NCBI RefSeq assembly: GCF_001907695.1
Contig: NZ_KV880638.1
Span: forward strand, 806,882-870,881
Source: Thalassospira sp. TSL5-1
GTDB taxonomy: Bacteria; Pseudomonadota; Alphaproteobacteria; Rhodospirillales; Thalassospiraceae
Length of the DNA: 64,000 nucleotides
Reading direction: 5' to 3'
Below the pieces are notes generated by a model, which did not search any database, was not told the origin of the DNA, and saw only the letters and a program-made list of their open reading frames with translations. The translations under genes were made by a program, and so were the position numbers. Below, piece after piece: positions 20,308 to 31,669 of this stretch; position 1 is the stretch's first letter; each line of letters starts with the position of its first letter.

Positions 20308-20339
20308 AAGGCAGCGCCCGGCTAGGGGAACGCTGCCTT
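20308..20339 (-). terminator. Rho-independent terminator of cheZ paralog 2
   Basis: AAGGCAGCG (20308-20316) and CGCTGCCTT (20331-20339) form a 9-bp stem. On the minus strand it is followed by a run of T (GCCTTTTTAG). It lies 19 bases after the cheZ stop. Confidence 0.88.
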
Positions 20340-20357
20340 GATCGGTCGGATTTTCGC

Positions 20358-21173
20358 TTAGTCGAACAGGGCGTCGATTTCGTCCTGCGAGAAAATCTGG
20401 TCGATTTCCGTCTGGTTGTTCTTTTCCTGGTTGGCCGGGGCACGGGTAACGGTTTTGTCGAGATTGTCGAGGCCCTTCGGGTCAGGCGGCAGATCGAAAT
20501 CCTCGAAATCTTCCTCGCCCCAAATCTCGATGACGCGGTTCACGCGTTCCTCGATATATTTCATGGTATTGACGACTTTGGTGATGCGCTGTCCTGTCAA
20601 ATCCTGGAAGTTACAGGATTCAAACACCTTGACCACCAGTTCGACAATATCGTCGGCCAGGCCCTGCACGTAATCGTCTGTTGCGCTGGAGCGGATATTG
20701 TGGGCGACAGTATCAATATTTTCGACATTTTCCAGGATGTTTGCCGTGGCTTCCTCGGTGGCTTCCACGATGGAATCAAGCTCGCCCTTGACGATGTTCA
20801 GGCGTGTCCCGCTGGTATCGTCGGGGGCCGTGTAAAGGGCGGCGATTTCTTTTTTTGTTTCCTGGATCGAATTGGCAAGGGCGCGAATTTCGGTTTTCAG
20901 CATCCGCAATTCGTTGCGGGCATCATCCTGCTCTTCAGGTTCACGCACGAGCTTTTTCTGCTCTTCGATCATGATCTTGATGTCAGAGAGCAGTTCCAGT
21001 TTTAAATCTTCAATCGCGTTATGTAGCGACGACAGATCTGGCGTGGCTCCCGGTGCCTGTCCGCCACCATAATTTGCCGGTTCGGGCAGCGATACGATGT
21101 CGCTCATATGTTCCAGCTTGTTTAACAGCCGCATTTCGGCGGTGAACAGCTTCTTTTGATTTTGACGAGCCAT
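20358..21173 (-). CDS. cheZ: CheZ-family protein phosphatase (paralog 2)
   Basis: The 271-residue protein is a clear paralog of the gene at 14.05 kb. It shares the N-terminal KLFTAEMRL patch, a coiled-coil middle part, the catalytic FESCNFQDLTGQRITKVV segment and a CheY-binding-like tail SQDEIDALFD. The role would be dephosphorylation of phospho-CheY. The start ATG 21173 has GAGG 7 bases upstream; a TTG 6 bases earlier is possible. It has its own terminator and is not in a chemotaxis operon. Confidence 0.88.
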   Translation of the reverse strand: MARQNQKKLFTAEMRLLNKLEHMSDIVSLPEPANYGGGQAPGATPDLSSLHNAIEDLKLELLSDIKIMIEEQKKLVREPEEQDDARNELRMLKTEIRALANSIQETKKEIAALYTAPDDTSGTRLNIVKGELDSIVEATEEATANILENVENIDTVAHNIRSSATDDYVQGLADDIVELVVKVFESCNFQDLTGQRITKVVNTMKYIEERVNRVIEIWGEEDFEDFDLPPDPKGLDNLDKTVTRAPANQEKNNQTEIDQIFSQDEIDALFD

Positions 21174-22318
21174 AGGCAAACCTCAATAGCGGAAATCTGT
21201 CTTAACTATACTTTACTATACCTAAGCGCGGGGTGCGAAAGCTTCAGGACAGGGTTTCGCCAGTGCATTTTCCTGCGCATTCCCCTGTGCATTCCAGGGG
21301 CACAAGCCGGGCTTTACTGCCTGCCATGCTTTGATAATGGGGAAAGCTGGCGACAAGTAAAGAGCTCACTACCTGTAATTTTTACAAAAAATACCTACAA
21401 TCGGGTCTTGAAACGCCCAATTAAACCCTATACCGGCCCCCGATTTACCCGGCAGGGTCGTTTCGCCGGGGAACGCGGCTTTTCCCCCTCACAACTTACT
21501 GTGCTTATATCACATTTATACCGTTCAAACATGCGACGCGATGTTTTCGCGGCAAAAAGACATTCAACTGTCATCAAAGCGGTTGTTGCGTGCGAAAGGA
21601 GGACGGAATAGCGGTGGTTATCGCACGTTCTGCCGCCTGATATGTGCAGATGAAATCGCACCTGGACAAGCCCTGCCGGAAGGGCCTGCGTGCGTTGTGA
21701 TATGTGATGAATGCCGATTTAACGATGTGACGGGAAAAATGCCGGACGATTCGCGAGGATTTTGTGCGTATTCCGGCAAAGTAATACCAAAATATGCCAA
21801 TTTCAGGTTGCGACACGGTAAAACGCCTCAAGGGTGAATTAAATAATTTCAGAAAAATTTTTAAGTTGTGTTGCGTTAAACGCCCTGCGCACATTGTTTT
21901 ATATCCTGTATCTATTGCAGGGCGACATTGCGGTGCGGTCGTTCTGGTTGGGTTGTCTGGTTGAAAATATTCCTTTTGATCCATAGGCTTAAGTTTGGAA
22001 AAATCGTGAAGTTGGCTAAAACCCTATGAGGAAACACAAATTTTATTTGTGCAACGCAGCAAGGTTTTTTGTGGAACCGGTTGAAAAGATGAGCTATTTG
22101 CCACGCATGCCGATATGCTTGGCAGGACGGAATAATAGAATTAGTCTTGTCTAATTCGTTTATCGTTTTGATATCCGGGACCGATCCGCGGTCCAATGTC
22201 ATGGCGGGTCATTTTCGGGGAGAGATCGGGTCTTCCCGATTGCAAAGATGTCACGCTGTTCGGCTTTGCCGAAAATGGCACTAATGCCTTGAGTTGTAAT
22301 GCGAGGGGGCAGATTCGC
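21174..22318. other. Long intergenic region before the cox operon
   Basis: About 1.1 kb without a gene I can defend. It must contain the cheZ promoter (left) and the cox operon promoter (right, A/T-rich from about 21840 on). A 98-codon plus-strand frame at 21541-21837 encodes a Cys-containing segment (VICDECRFNDVTGK) but has no ribosome-binding site or recognised family. No riboswitch, tRNA or terminator pattern was recognised. Confidence 0.5.
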
Positions 22319-24771
<2,453 letters not shown>

Positions 24772-24849
24772 CCATGCGATCTTTTGTCTTTCGCCGGGAT
24801 AATCCGGCGAAAGACAACCACCAAAGCCAGAAAGAAGACCGCCCCTGTC

Positions 24850-25776
24850 ATGAGCAAGACCGCACTTGATCAGACACTGACCATCGACACCGTTCCTGCC
24901 ATGCCGGTTTCCACCGTGCGTGACTATTTCACGCTGCTGAAGCCTGGCGTGATGACGCTTGTCGTATTTACCGGTGCCGTTGGCCTGCTGATTGCGCCAG
25001 GCCACATTCATCCGTTTTTGGCCCTGGTTGCCATTGCCTGCATTGCCGTTGCCAGTGGTGCGGCGGCCTCGATCAATATGTGGTATGACCGCGATATTGA
25101 TCAGCATATGAAACGCACCATGAACCGCCCGATCCCGGCGGGGCGCGTGCCGGCCGATGAAGCCCTGTCGCTGGGCATTTTATTGTCGATTGTCTCCGTC
25201 ACCGTGATGGCGGTTGCGATTAATCTGGCGGCGGCGGCCCTGTTGGCCGTCTCAATCGGGTTTTATGTTTTTGTCTATACCATGTGGTTGAAACGCCGCA
25301 CGCCGCAAAACATTGTGATTGGCGGGGCGGCGGGTGCCTTTCCGCCCATGATCGGCTGGGCGGCGGTAACGGGTGGCGTTGATCTGAACTCGATGGCGCT
25401 TTTCATGATCATCTTCATGTGGACACCGCCGCATTTCTGGGCGCTGGCCCTGTTTCGCTGCGGGGATTATGCCAAGGTCGGGGTGCCGATGATGCCGGTG
25501 GTGGCCGGTGATGTGGCGACCAAAAAGCAGATGCTGTTTTACACCATCCTGCTGTTGCCGGTCACGCTGGTGCCGTATTTCACCGGGCTTTTGGGCGTGT
25601 TTTATGCCGCAACGGCCGCGATGACGGGCCTGTGGTTTTTGCGTCATGCCTGGCGTGTTTTGCGCAACGCCGAGGAAAAGGCACCGCAAAAGATGTTTGG
25701 TTATTCGATTCTGTATCTGTTTGTGCTGTTTGGCGCGATGGTGGCCGATATCTGGCTTGAGGGCTTTATTACATGA
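24850..25776 (+). CDS. ctaB: Heme o synthase (protoheme IX farnesyltransferase)
   Basis: The 308-residue UbiA-family membrane prenyltransferase adds a farnesyl group to heme b. The Asp-rich motif NMWYDRDIDQHMKRT with NRPIPAGRV, and the second conserved loop around TPPHFWALALF, are present, with about nine TM helices. The start is uncertain: ATG 24850 is preferred, and an in-frame TTG at 24784 also exists. It overlaps the next small gene by four bases (ATGA). Heme a synthase (ctaA) is not in this window. Confidence 0.96.
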   Translation: MSKTALDQTLTIDTVPAMPVSTVRDYFTLLKPGVMTLVVFTGAVGLLIAPGHIHPFLALVAIACIAVASGAAASINMWYDRDIDQHMKRTMNRPIPAGRVPADEALSLGILLSIVSVTVMAVAINLAAAALLAVSIGFYVFVYTMWLKRRTPQNIVIGGAAGAFPPMIGWAAVTGGVDLNSMALFMIIFMWTPPHFWALALFRCGDYAKVGVPMMPVVAGDVATKKQMLFYTILLLPVTLVPYFTGLLGVFYAATAAMTGLWFLRHAWRVLRNAEEKAPQKMFGYSILYLFVLFGAMVADIWLEGFIT

Positions 25777-25916
25777 CCGAACAGCCCAAAATGAGCAAAG
25801 AGGAACTTGCCGCGTTTTATGCCAATCGCAAGCGTAAAAACTGGGTTCTTCTGGCGATCCTGACGGGACTTGCGGTTCTGTTTTTTGTGATCACCATTTT
25901 GAAAATGAGTGGTTGA
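25773..25916 (+). CDS. Small CoxF-like single-TM protein, 47 aa
   Basis: An ATG at 25773 overlaps the ctaB stop (ATGA), and a 47-codon frame ends at TGA 25916, five bases before the ctaG ATG. The product begins MTEQPKMSKEELAAFYANRK and then has one hydrophobic helix (VLLAILTGLAVLFFVITIL). Position between ctaB and ctaG, length, and the charged N-terminus plus one TM match the short CoxF-type proteins of alphaproteobacterial cox operons. Its role, if any, in oxidase assembly is not well defined. It is too short for most automatic gene calls. Confidence 0.8.
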   Translation: MTEQPKMSKEELAAFYANRKRKNWVLLAILTGLAVLFFVITILKMSG

Positions 25917-25920
25917 AAAC

Positions 25921-26643
25921 ATGGGGCGGCGAAAACGCAGAAATCAGGAAAATCGCGGAAAGGTCTGGATATGGATCTTTTGTTGCGCTGCGATCCTGAT
26001 GGGCGGATTTGCCGGATATAAATTTGCACTGGTTCCGGGGCTGTTTGATGGCGGTTCCGGGGCCAATCCGGTCCTGCTTGATGCACAAGGGGCAATGGCC
26101 GGGGCGGACAGAAACAATATTGGGGCAAATGCCCTGCTTGCGGCCGGTCCGGTTGTGGATGGGGCGGCAATGGGCCGGGTGATCCTGGCCCGTGATAAAA
26201 CGAATGAAAAGGCCACGGCGCGCGATGATGCAGCCATTGGTGCAGGGAAGATAAAAGTATCCTTTGATGGCACGTCAGACCCGTCAATGGATTGGGATTT
26301 TGCCCCGGAGCAGGCCGCGATGATGGTGCCGCTGGGGGAAAACCGGTTGGCATTTTATGCCGCGCATAATCGGTCGGACAGGGTTGTGACCGGCGAAGCG
26401 GCCTATAGCGTCACCCCGGTCGCGGCAGGGCGATATGTTAGCAAGCTGGCATGTTTCTGTTTCGATGCGCAGCGCCTGGAACCGGGGCAGAATGTGGATA
26501 TGCCGATCAGCTTTTTTGTTGATCCGGCGATTACCGAAGATCCGGCATTACGTGGATTGACGGAAATAAAGCTGTCTTTTGCCTTTTATGCCGTTACGGC
26601 GCAAAGGGACGCAGAAGCCAGGTCCAAGACAGGTGGAGGCTGA
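25921..26643 (+). CDS. ctaG: Cytochrome c oxidase assembly protein CtaG (Cox11)
   Basis: The 240-residue membrane-anchored copper chaperone delivers Cu to the CuB site. One N-terminal TM helix (WIWIFCCAAILMGGFAGYKF) is followed by a periplasmic domain with the copper-binding CFCF motif in KLACFCFDAQ and the ending MPISFFVDP. Compared with usual Cox11 proteins there is an extended, Ala/Gly-rich linker of about 50 residues after the TM. ATG 25921 is used; a GTG at 25909 would overlap the upstream small gene. Confidence 0.95.
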   Translation: MGRRKRRNQENRGKVWIWIFCCAAILMGGFAGYKFALVPGLFDGGSGANPVLLDAQGAMAGADRNNIGANALLAAGPVVDGAAMGRVILARDKTNEKATARDDAAIGAGKIKVSFDGTSDPSMDWDFAPEQAAMMVPLGENRLAFYAAHNRSDRVVTGEAAYSVTPVAAGRYVSKLACFCFDAQRLEPGQNVDMPISFFVDPAITEDPALRGLTEIKLSFAFYAVTAQRDAEARSKTGGG

Positions 26644-26712
26644 TCCGGTGGGGCGGCATCCGCGCGAGAGTGGTTTGACAATTAATTTATTCAAGGATTG
26701 AGGGGGCGAGGA

Positions 26713-27513
26713 ATGAGTGATCATGCTCAGAAACATCCGTTCCATCTGGTAGACCCGAGCCCGTGGCCGCTGGTTGCATCGCTGTCGGCGGGCCTGTTTA
26801 CCGGAGGCATGGTGTATTTCATGCATTCTGACCGGGTGCTGACCGACTTCTGGCTGGCAGCCATTGGCATTGCCGGTATTTTGTTTGTGATGTTCCGCTG
26901 GTGGGGCGATGTGGTGCGGGAATCGCGCATCTATCATAACCAGGTGGTTCAGATCGGCCTGCGCTATGGCATGTCGCTGTTTATTGCCTCCGAGGTGATG
27001 TTCTTTGTGGCGTTCTTCTGGGCTTTTTTCCAAAGCGCGCTTCTGGAATTCAACCCTGCCATTACCCAGTGGCCGCCCGCCGGGATCGAAGTGCTTGATC
27101 CGTGGGATCTGCCCTTCCTCAATACGCTGGTTTTGCTGCTGTCGGGGTGTACCCTGACCTGGGCGCACCATGCCTGCCTTGAGGGGGATAAAAACAATAT
27201 GGTCAAGGGGCTGACCCTGACCGTGTTGCTGGGCATCGCCTTTCTGGCCTGTCAGGCCTATGAATATCATCATGCGGCCTTTGCCTTTGATGACGGGATT
27301 TATCCCTCCACCTTCTATATGGCGACGGGTTTTCACGGCTTCCACGTGTTTGTCGGGACGGTGTTTTTGGCGGTTTGCCTTTACCGTGCCAACCGCGGGG
27401 ATTTTAAACCGGATCATCATTTTGGCCTTGAGGCGGCGGCCTGGTATTGGCATTTCGTCGACGTGGTGTGGCTGTTCCTGTTTTTCTCGGTTTACATCTG
27501 GGGCGGCCAATAA
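26713..27513 (+). CDS. coxC: Cytochrome c oxidase subunit III
   Basis: The 266-residue subunit III has seven TM helices and contacts subunit I lipids. The start HPFHLVDPSPWPL, the SEVMFFVAFFWAFF helix with its conserved Glu, HGFHVFVGT and the C-terminal WHFVDVVWLFLFFSVYIWGG are diagnostic. ATG 26713 lies right after a GGGGGCGAGG ribosome-binding region. Confidence 0.98.
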   Translation: MSDHAQKHPFHLVDPSPWPLVASLSAGLFTGGMVYFMHSDRVLTDFWLAAIGIAGILFVMFRWWGDVVRESRIYHNQVVQIGLRYGMSLFIASEVMFFVAFFWAFFQSALLEFNPAITQWPPAGIEVLDPWDLPFLNTLVLLLSGCTLTWAHHACLEGDKNNMVKGLTLTVLLGIAFLACQAYEYHHAAFAFDDGIYPSTFYMATGFHGFHVFVGTVFLAVCLYRANRGDFKPDHHFGLEAAAWYWHFVDVVWLFLFFSVYIWGGQ

Positions 27514-27571
27514 CGTTGCCCCGCCCCAAGGCTCCAAAATGGCTGTTTGGCCTGATTGGTAAACGCACCCT

Positions 27572-27940
27572 ATGACGCTGGATTATTATCCACCTCTTTC
27601 CCCCATTCGCACCGGCCTTGCCTGCAAGTGCCCGCGCTGCGGTGGGGGAAAATTGTTTTCGGGTTATTTGACGGTGCGCGAAGCCTGCGAAGTGTGCGGG
27701 CTGGACATGCGCAACCACGATGCCGGGGATGGCCCGGCGGTTTTCATCATTTTCATCCTGGGGTTTCTGGTGGTGCCCCTTGCCTTATGGGTGGAATTGA
27801 CGTACCAACCGCCTTTGTGGCTGCATGTGCTGCTGTGGTTTCCAACCGTTATCGGTTTGACCCTTGTGCTGTTGCGGCCCCTCAAAGGGGTGATGGTTGC
27901 GCTGCAATACCGTCACCGGTCAACCACGCAACAGGATTAG
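27572..27940 (+). CDS. DUF983 family membrane protein
   Basis: The 122-residue protein has an N-terminal zinc-ribbon-like CxRC...CEVCGL pattern (CKCPRCGGG and CEVCGLDM) followed by two TM helices (FIIFILGFLVVPLALWV and LLWFPTVIGLTLVLL). This matches DUF983, whose genes commonly sit between coxC and surf1 in alphaproteobacteria. The biochemical role is unknown. It lies 58 bases after coxC and 11 before surf1. Confidence 0.92.
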   Translation: MTLDYYPPLSPIRTGLACKCPRCGGGKLFSGYLTVREACEVCGLDMRNHDAGDGPAVFIIFILGFLVVPLALWVELTYQPPLWLHVLLWFPTVIGLTLVLLRPLKGVMVALQYRHRSTTQQD

Positions 27941-27951
27941 GCCCGTTCGTT

Positions 27952-28674
27952 ATGGCGCTTTTAAAATCGCGGCCCACGGTCGCAATTTCAATTACGGCTG
28001 GCTTGGCTTTTCTTGTCTTGATGGCGCTGTGCGTCTGGCAGATCGAACGGCTGTTCTGGAAAGAAAACCTGATTGCGGAACGCGAGGCCCGCTCGGCCCT
28101 GTCGCCCATCGAATTTCCGGTTGATGTTGATAAAATCAACCCTGATATGGCCTTTCGCGCTGCCATTGCGCATGGCCGTTTCCTGCATGATCAGGAAATG
28201 TATCTGATGGCGCGCACCATGCAGGGTAGTGTGGGTTATCAGGTGATCACCCCGCTAGAACAGGCCGATGGCCGTATCATTCTGGTCAATCGTGGCTGGG
28301 TGCCCGATGACAAACGCGACCCCGCCACCCGCCCCGAAGGGCAGATAAAAGGCAAGGTCGAAGTTACGGGCGTTATCCAGATTGCGCGCCCGCGCCACTG
28401 GGCCCAACCCGAAAATGACCCGGTTAAAAACCAGTGGTTTTATGTTGATCCCCCGCATATGGCCGAGGAGGCCGGGGGCGACCTTGCCAGCCCCTATTAT
28501 CTGGAAGCCGATGCCACGCCTAACCCGGGTGGGTTGCCGATTGGCGGGCAGGCCCGCGTGATGCTGCCCAACAACCATTTGCAATATGCCATTACCTGGT
28601 TTTGCCTTGCGGTTGCGCTGGTTGTTATTTTTGTCGTTTATCATCGCCGTCCGCCCCATTCTTCGACGAAATGA
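27952..28674 (+). CDS. surf1: SURF1 family cytochrome oxidase biogenesis protein
   Basis: The 240-residue protein has two TM helices at its ends with a periplasmic domain between, the Surf1/Shy1 layout. Signatures include CVWQIERLFWKENL after the first helix, GYQVITPLEQADGRIILVNRGWVP, and the C-terminal NNHLQYAITWFCLAVAL. Surf1 assists heme a insertion into subunit I. It is last in the cox cluster. Confidence 0.95.
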   Translation: MALLKSRPTVAISITAGLAFLVLMALCVWQIERLFWKENLIAEREARSALSPIEFPVDVDKINPDMAFRAAIAHGRFLHDQEMYLMARTMQGSVGYQVITPLEQADGRIILVNRGWVPDDKRDPATRPEGQIKGKVEVTGVIQIARPRHWAQPENDPVKNQWFYVDPPHMAEEAGGDLASPYYLEADATPNPGGLPIGGQARVMLPNNHLQYAITWFCLAVALVVIFVVYHRRPPHSSTK

Positions 28675-28823
28675 GCTTGCGGCGCGCCCCGCTGGCAGAC
28701 TATTTTTCAATCTGATTGTGAATCGCAACGGCCATTTGCGCAGTTAACATGCGCAAATGGCCTTTGTCTGGTCGGGCCCTGTCTGCCTGCCCTGTTTTCC
28801 GCCAACCGATTGGAGCCGTCACC

Positions 28824-30311
28824 ATGACCAAAGCCTATCTTGCGCTTGAAAGCCGTTTTCGCCGTATGAACGTTCTGGCGGATATTGGCGGGATGTTGCA
28901 TTGGGATATGGCGACGATGATGCCCGATGGGGCCGCACCTTCCCGCTCCGAACAGCTTGCCACCCTGGATGTCATGTCCAATGAACTGATCAAGGATGCG
29001 GCATTAAAGGACCTTCTGGCCGAGGCCGAAACGGAAAACCTGTCGGACTGGCAGCGCGCCAACCTCAATGAAATGAAACGCGAATGGGTGCATGGCAATG
29101 CCGTGCCCGGCGATCTGGTCGAGGCGATGTCACGGGCCTCAACCGCCTGCGAGGTGGCCTGGCGGACGGCACGGGCCGAAAACGATTTCGCCGGTCTGTT
29201 GCCCAAATTGCAAACCGTGCTGGACCTGTCGATCGAGGCGGGGACGGCAAAGGCCGAGGCGCTGGGCTGTTCGGTCTATGATGCGCTGCTGGACCAGTAT
29301 GATCCCTCCATGAGCTGTGCCAAGATCGACACGCTGTTTGCCGATCTGGAAGCCTTCCTGCCGGACTTTACCGCCAGTGTGATTGAACGGCAGAAGGCTG
29401 AAGCTCCGGCTTTGCTGCCCGACGGGCCGTTTCCGGTTGAAACGCAAAAGGCGATTGGCCTTAAGCTGATGAAGGCCGTGGGATTTGATTTTGACCACGG
29501 CCGTCTTGATATTTCACACCACCCGTTTTGTGGCGGGACGGCCGATGATGTTCGCCTGACCACGCGCTATGACGAGGCCGATTTTACCAGTGCCATTATG
29601 GGCGTGTTGCATGAAACCGGGCACGCCATGTATGAGCTGGGCCTGCCCGCGGACTGGCGTTTGCAGCCGGTCGGCAAGGCACGCGGCATGAGCCTGCATG
29701 AAAGCCAGTCTCTGCTGATTGAAATGCAGGCCAGCCGGTCGCAGGAATTTCTGACCTATGCCGCACCCGTGTTCAAAAAGGCCTTTAACGGCAATGGGCC
29801 GGCATGGGAGGCGGAAAACCTTTATCGGCTTTATACCCGGGTTGAACCGGGCCTCATTCGTGTGGATGCCGACGAGGTTACATATCCGTCACATGTGATT
29901 TTGCGTTATCGTCTTGAACGGGCGCTGATCGAAGGCAATATGAAACTGGCCGATTTGCCAGCCGCCTGGAACGACATGATGCAATCGCTTTTGGGGATCA
30001 CCCCGCCCAATGATGCCGATGGCTGTTTGCAGGATATTCACTGGCCGTCCGGGGCGTGGGGATACTTCCCGACCTACACGATGGGGGCCATGGCAGCGGC
30101 ACAATTGTTTGCAAGTGCGCGGGATCAGGTGCCGGGGTTGATGGAAAATCTGTCACGCGGGGATTTTGCCCCCCTGATGGCCTGGCTGCGGGCCAATGTG
30201 CATGGCAGGGGTTCCAGTGCGACGACGGATGAAATTTTGCAAGGTGCAACCGGCGCGCCCTTGCAAACCACGGCCTTTATCACCCATTTGCAAACCCGTT
30301 ACGGGGAATAA
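28824..30311 (+). CDS. M32 family metallocarboxypeptidase (Taq type)
   Basis: The 495-residue cytoplasmic enzyme removes C-terminal residues from peptides. The zinc motif HETGH, in MGVLHETGHAMYELGLP, and the following HESQSLLIEMQ (third ligand Glu) are intact, and the fold is all-helical as in Thermus carboxypeptidase Taq. I use ATG 28824 with GGAG 9 bases upstream. A longer frame from 28749 would overlap a less plausible leader. Confidence 0.95.
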   Translation: MTKAYLALESRFRRMNVLADIGGMLHWDMATMMPDGAAPSRSEQLATLDVMSNELIKDAALKDLLAEAETENLSDWQRANLNEMKREWVHGNAVPGDLVEAMSRASTACEVAWRTARAENDFAGLLPKLQTVLDLSIEAGTAKAEALGCSVYDALLDQYDPSMSCAKIDTLFADLEAFLPDFTASVIERQKAEAPALLPDGPFPVETQKAIGLKLMKAVGFDFDHGRLDISHHPFCGGTADDVRLTTRYDEADFTSAIMGVLHETGHAMYELGLPADWRLQPVGKARGMSLHESQSLLIEMQASRSQEFLTYAAPVFKKAFNGNGPAWEAENLYRLYTRVEPGLIRVDADEVTYPSHVILRYRLERALIEGNMKLADLPAAWNDMMQSLLGITPPNDADGCLQDIHWPSGAWGYFPTYTMGAMAAAQLFASARDQVPGLMENLSRGDFAPLMAWLRANVHGRGSSATTDEILQGATGAPLQTTAFITHLQTRYGE

Positions 30312-30422
30312 GACGGGAAAAGCGGTTTTTTCTGCCATCGGTTGGGTAATAATATTTGGCAATTTACTGAAATCCGTGGCCGCAGCGGCTCGTTTATACA
30401 TCGAACAGGACCAGAAACGCAG

Positions 30423-30827
30423 ATGTCAGCTAAGGTAATGGACCGTCAGGTTTTCGCGGCGGGACAAATTATTTTCCGCGAGGGCAAGCCCGGTGGTGCG
30501 GCTTATGTGGTGCAGGAAGGGTCTGTCGAGATTTATAAAACCACCTCTGGCGGCGAAGACGTTGTGCTGGGCCATATCGAGGCAGGTGGCCTGTTTGGTG
30601 AATTGTCCCTGATCGATGACGCCCCGCGCATGGCCTCCGCCCGGGCCCGCGACCGCACTGTGGTGATTGCGATTTCCCGCCGTCAGTTTGAACATAAACT
30701 CAACGCCTCCGACCGCTTCATTCGCGCCATTTTGCGCATTTTGCTGTCAAACTACCGCCAGATCACCCGTCGCTCCGTCAAAATGGAAGCCCTGTTGCGC
30801 AAACACGGCATTCCGTTCGAGGATTGA
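30423..30827 (+). CDS. Stand-alone cyclic-nucleotide-binding domain protein
   Basis: The 134-residue protein is a single cNMP-binding beta-roll. GQIIFREGKPGGAAYVVQEGSVEIYK starts the roll, and the phosphate-binding cassette is GLFGELSLIDDAPRMASARA with the Glu and Arg that contact the ligand. No helix-turn-helix follows, so it is not a Crp-type DNA-binding regulator. The C-terminal helix is basic (ILLSNYRQITRRSVK). The partner is unknown. The ATG 30423 start is preferred over 30342. Confidence 0.85.
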   Translation: MSAKVMDRQVFAAGQIIFREGKPGGAAYVVQEGSVEIYKTTSGGEDVVLGHIEAGGLFGELSLIDDAPRMASARARDRTVVIAISRRQFEHKLNASDRFIRAILRILLSNYRQITRRSVKMEALLRKHGIPFED

Positions 30828-30867
30828 TTGCCGTCATAATGGTAGGGGCCGGTCCGCCAGGCTAAGT

Positions 30868-30894
30868 GTTTTCAGCTCTGTCAGAGCTGAAAAC
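30868..30894. repeat. Long near-perfect palindrome at the left edge of the accessory island
   Basis: GTTTTCAGCTCTG at 30868-30880 and CAGAGCTGAAAAC at 30882-30894 form a perfect 13-bp inverted repeat with a single central base. It can fold as a cruciform or hairpin. No T run follows on the plus strand, so it is a poor Rho-independent terminator. It lies between the last core gene and the first island gene, where base composition changes. Confidence 0.7.
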
Positions 30895-31039
30895 AGCACT
30901 TTCCCGAATGGTTTTGCGCAGGTTATGAGAAAGGGTTTGGAAAATTCCGAAGGGAAATTCACGCCCGGTCTTGTTGCCGGAAAAATGCGCCTCGTGTTGA
31001 TTCGGAGATATATGCCGGGCGTGCATCTGGAGATGTATA

Positions 31040-31669
31040 ATGATACTTGACGAATTCACGTCAGTTCCTGATTTTCCGTTTGAAAGATACTTTGAAAGCG
31101 TAAATCAGCACATATCGGCGACGCAATATTGGCTTCGCGTTTTGCGATCTGTGTCAGGTTTTGTGGAAAGTGATTGGAAACCAAGAGTGCGTCCGATCGA
31201 GCTTGAAGAAGATATGTATCTTGGAAAGGTCGTTGATATTATTTCTCTCAAGTTAAAAAAAGAAATAAACCTGCAAACTTACAGCGTTCTTGGGGACGCC
31301 AATATGCTCATGAAGGAAAATCAACCTATTTCCGAAGAAGAGTATGCTGAGCAGAAAAAGGTGTTTGGCCCCGATTTCGTCCTCGATGAAACTGCACGCA
31401 ATGGCATAACTTATGAAGAAGCGGTTCTGGAGGCACAGGAAAATTCTTTGATAAAACCTGCGATGATTTGGGTTGAGAAAGGAATATATTGGGAAGTCGC
31501 GCCTGATCTTTCTGAAGGAGGATATGAAGTTCCTATTGAACGACTTATTCTGACATGGGAAATCTCTGAACGAGCGGAGCCAAAAGCAATTCAGGCTCTT
31601 GAGCTCTTCTTGCACCCCGGTCAAGCCATGGAGCGTGTGAACAGCGTGTTCTCTCCCGATCCAGCGTAG
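31040..31669 (+). CDS. Unknown 209-aa protein at the start of the T6SS effector island
   Basis: ATG 31040 has GGAGATG just upstream. The product is soluble and acidic, with several aromatic residues (QYWLRVLRSV, WVEKGIYWEVAP) and no signal peptide or TM helix. I do not recognise the family. It is the first of three same-strand genes (this one, the DUF4123 adaptor, the effector), and base composition already differs from the core. It might be an accessory, an immunity factor or an unrelated passenger; the sequence does not decide. Confidence 0.7.
   Translation: MILDEFTSVPDFPFERYFESVNQHISATQYWLRVLRSVSGFVESDWKPRVRPIELEEDMYLGKVVDIISLKLKKEINLQTYSVLGDANMLMKENQPISEEEYAEQKKVFGPDFVLDETARNGITYEEAVLEAQENSLIKPAMIWVEKGIYWEVAPDLSEGGYEVPIERLILTWEISERAEPKAIQALELFLHPGQAMERVNSVFSPDPA

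Noticed and set aside
21541..21837. 98-codon Cys-containing frame before the cox operon
   Set aside because: Two CxxC-like residues caught attention, but start context is poor and the pattern fits no family known to me.
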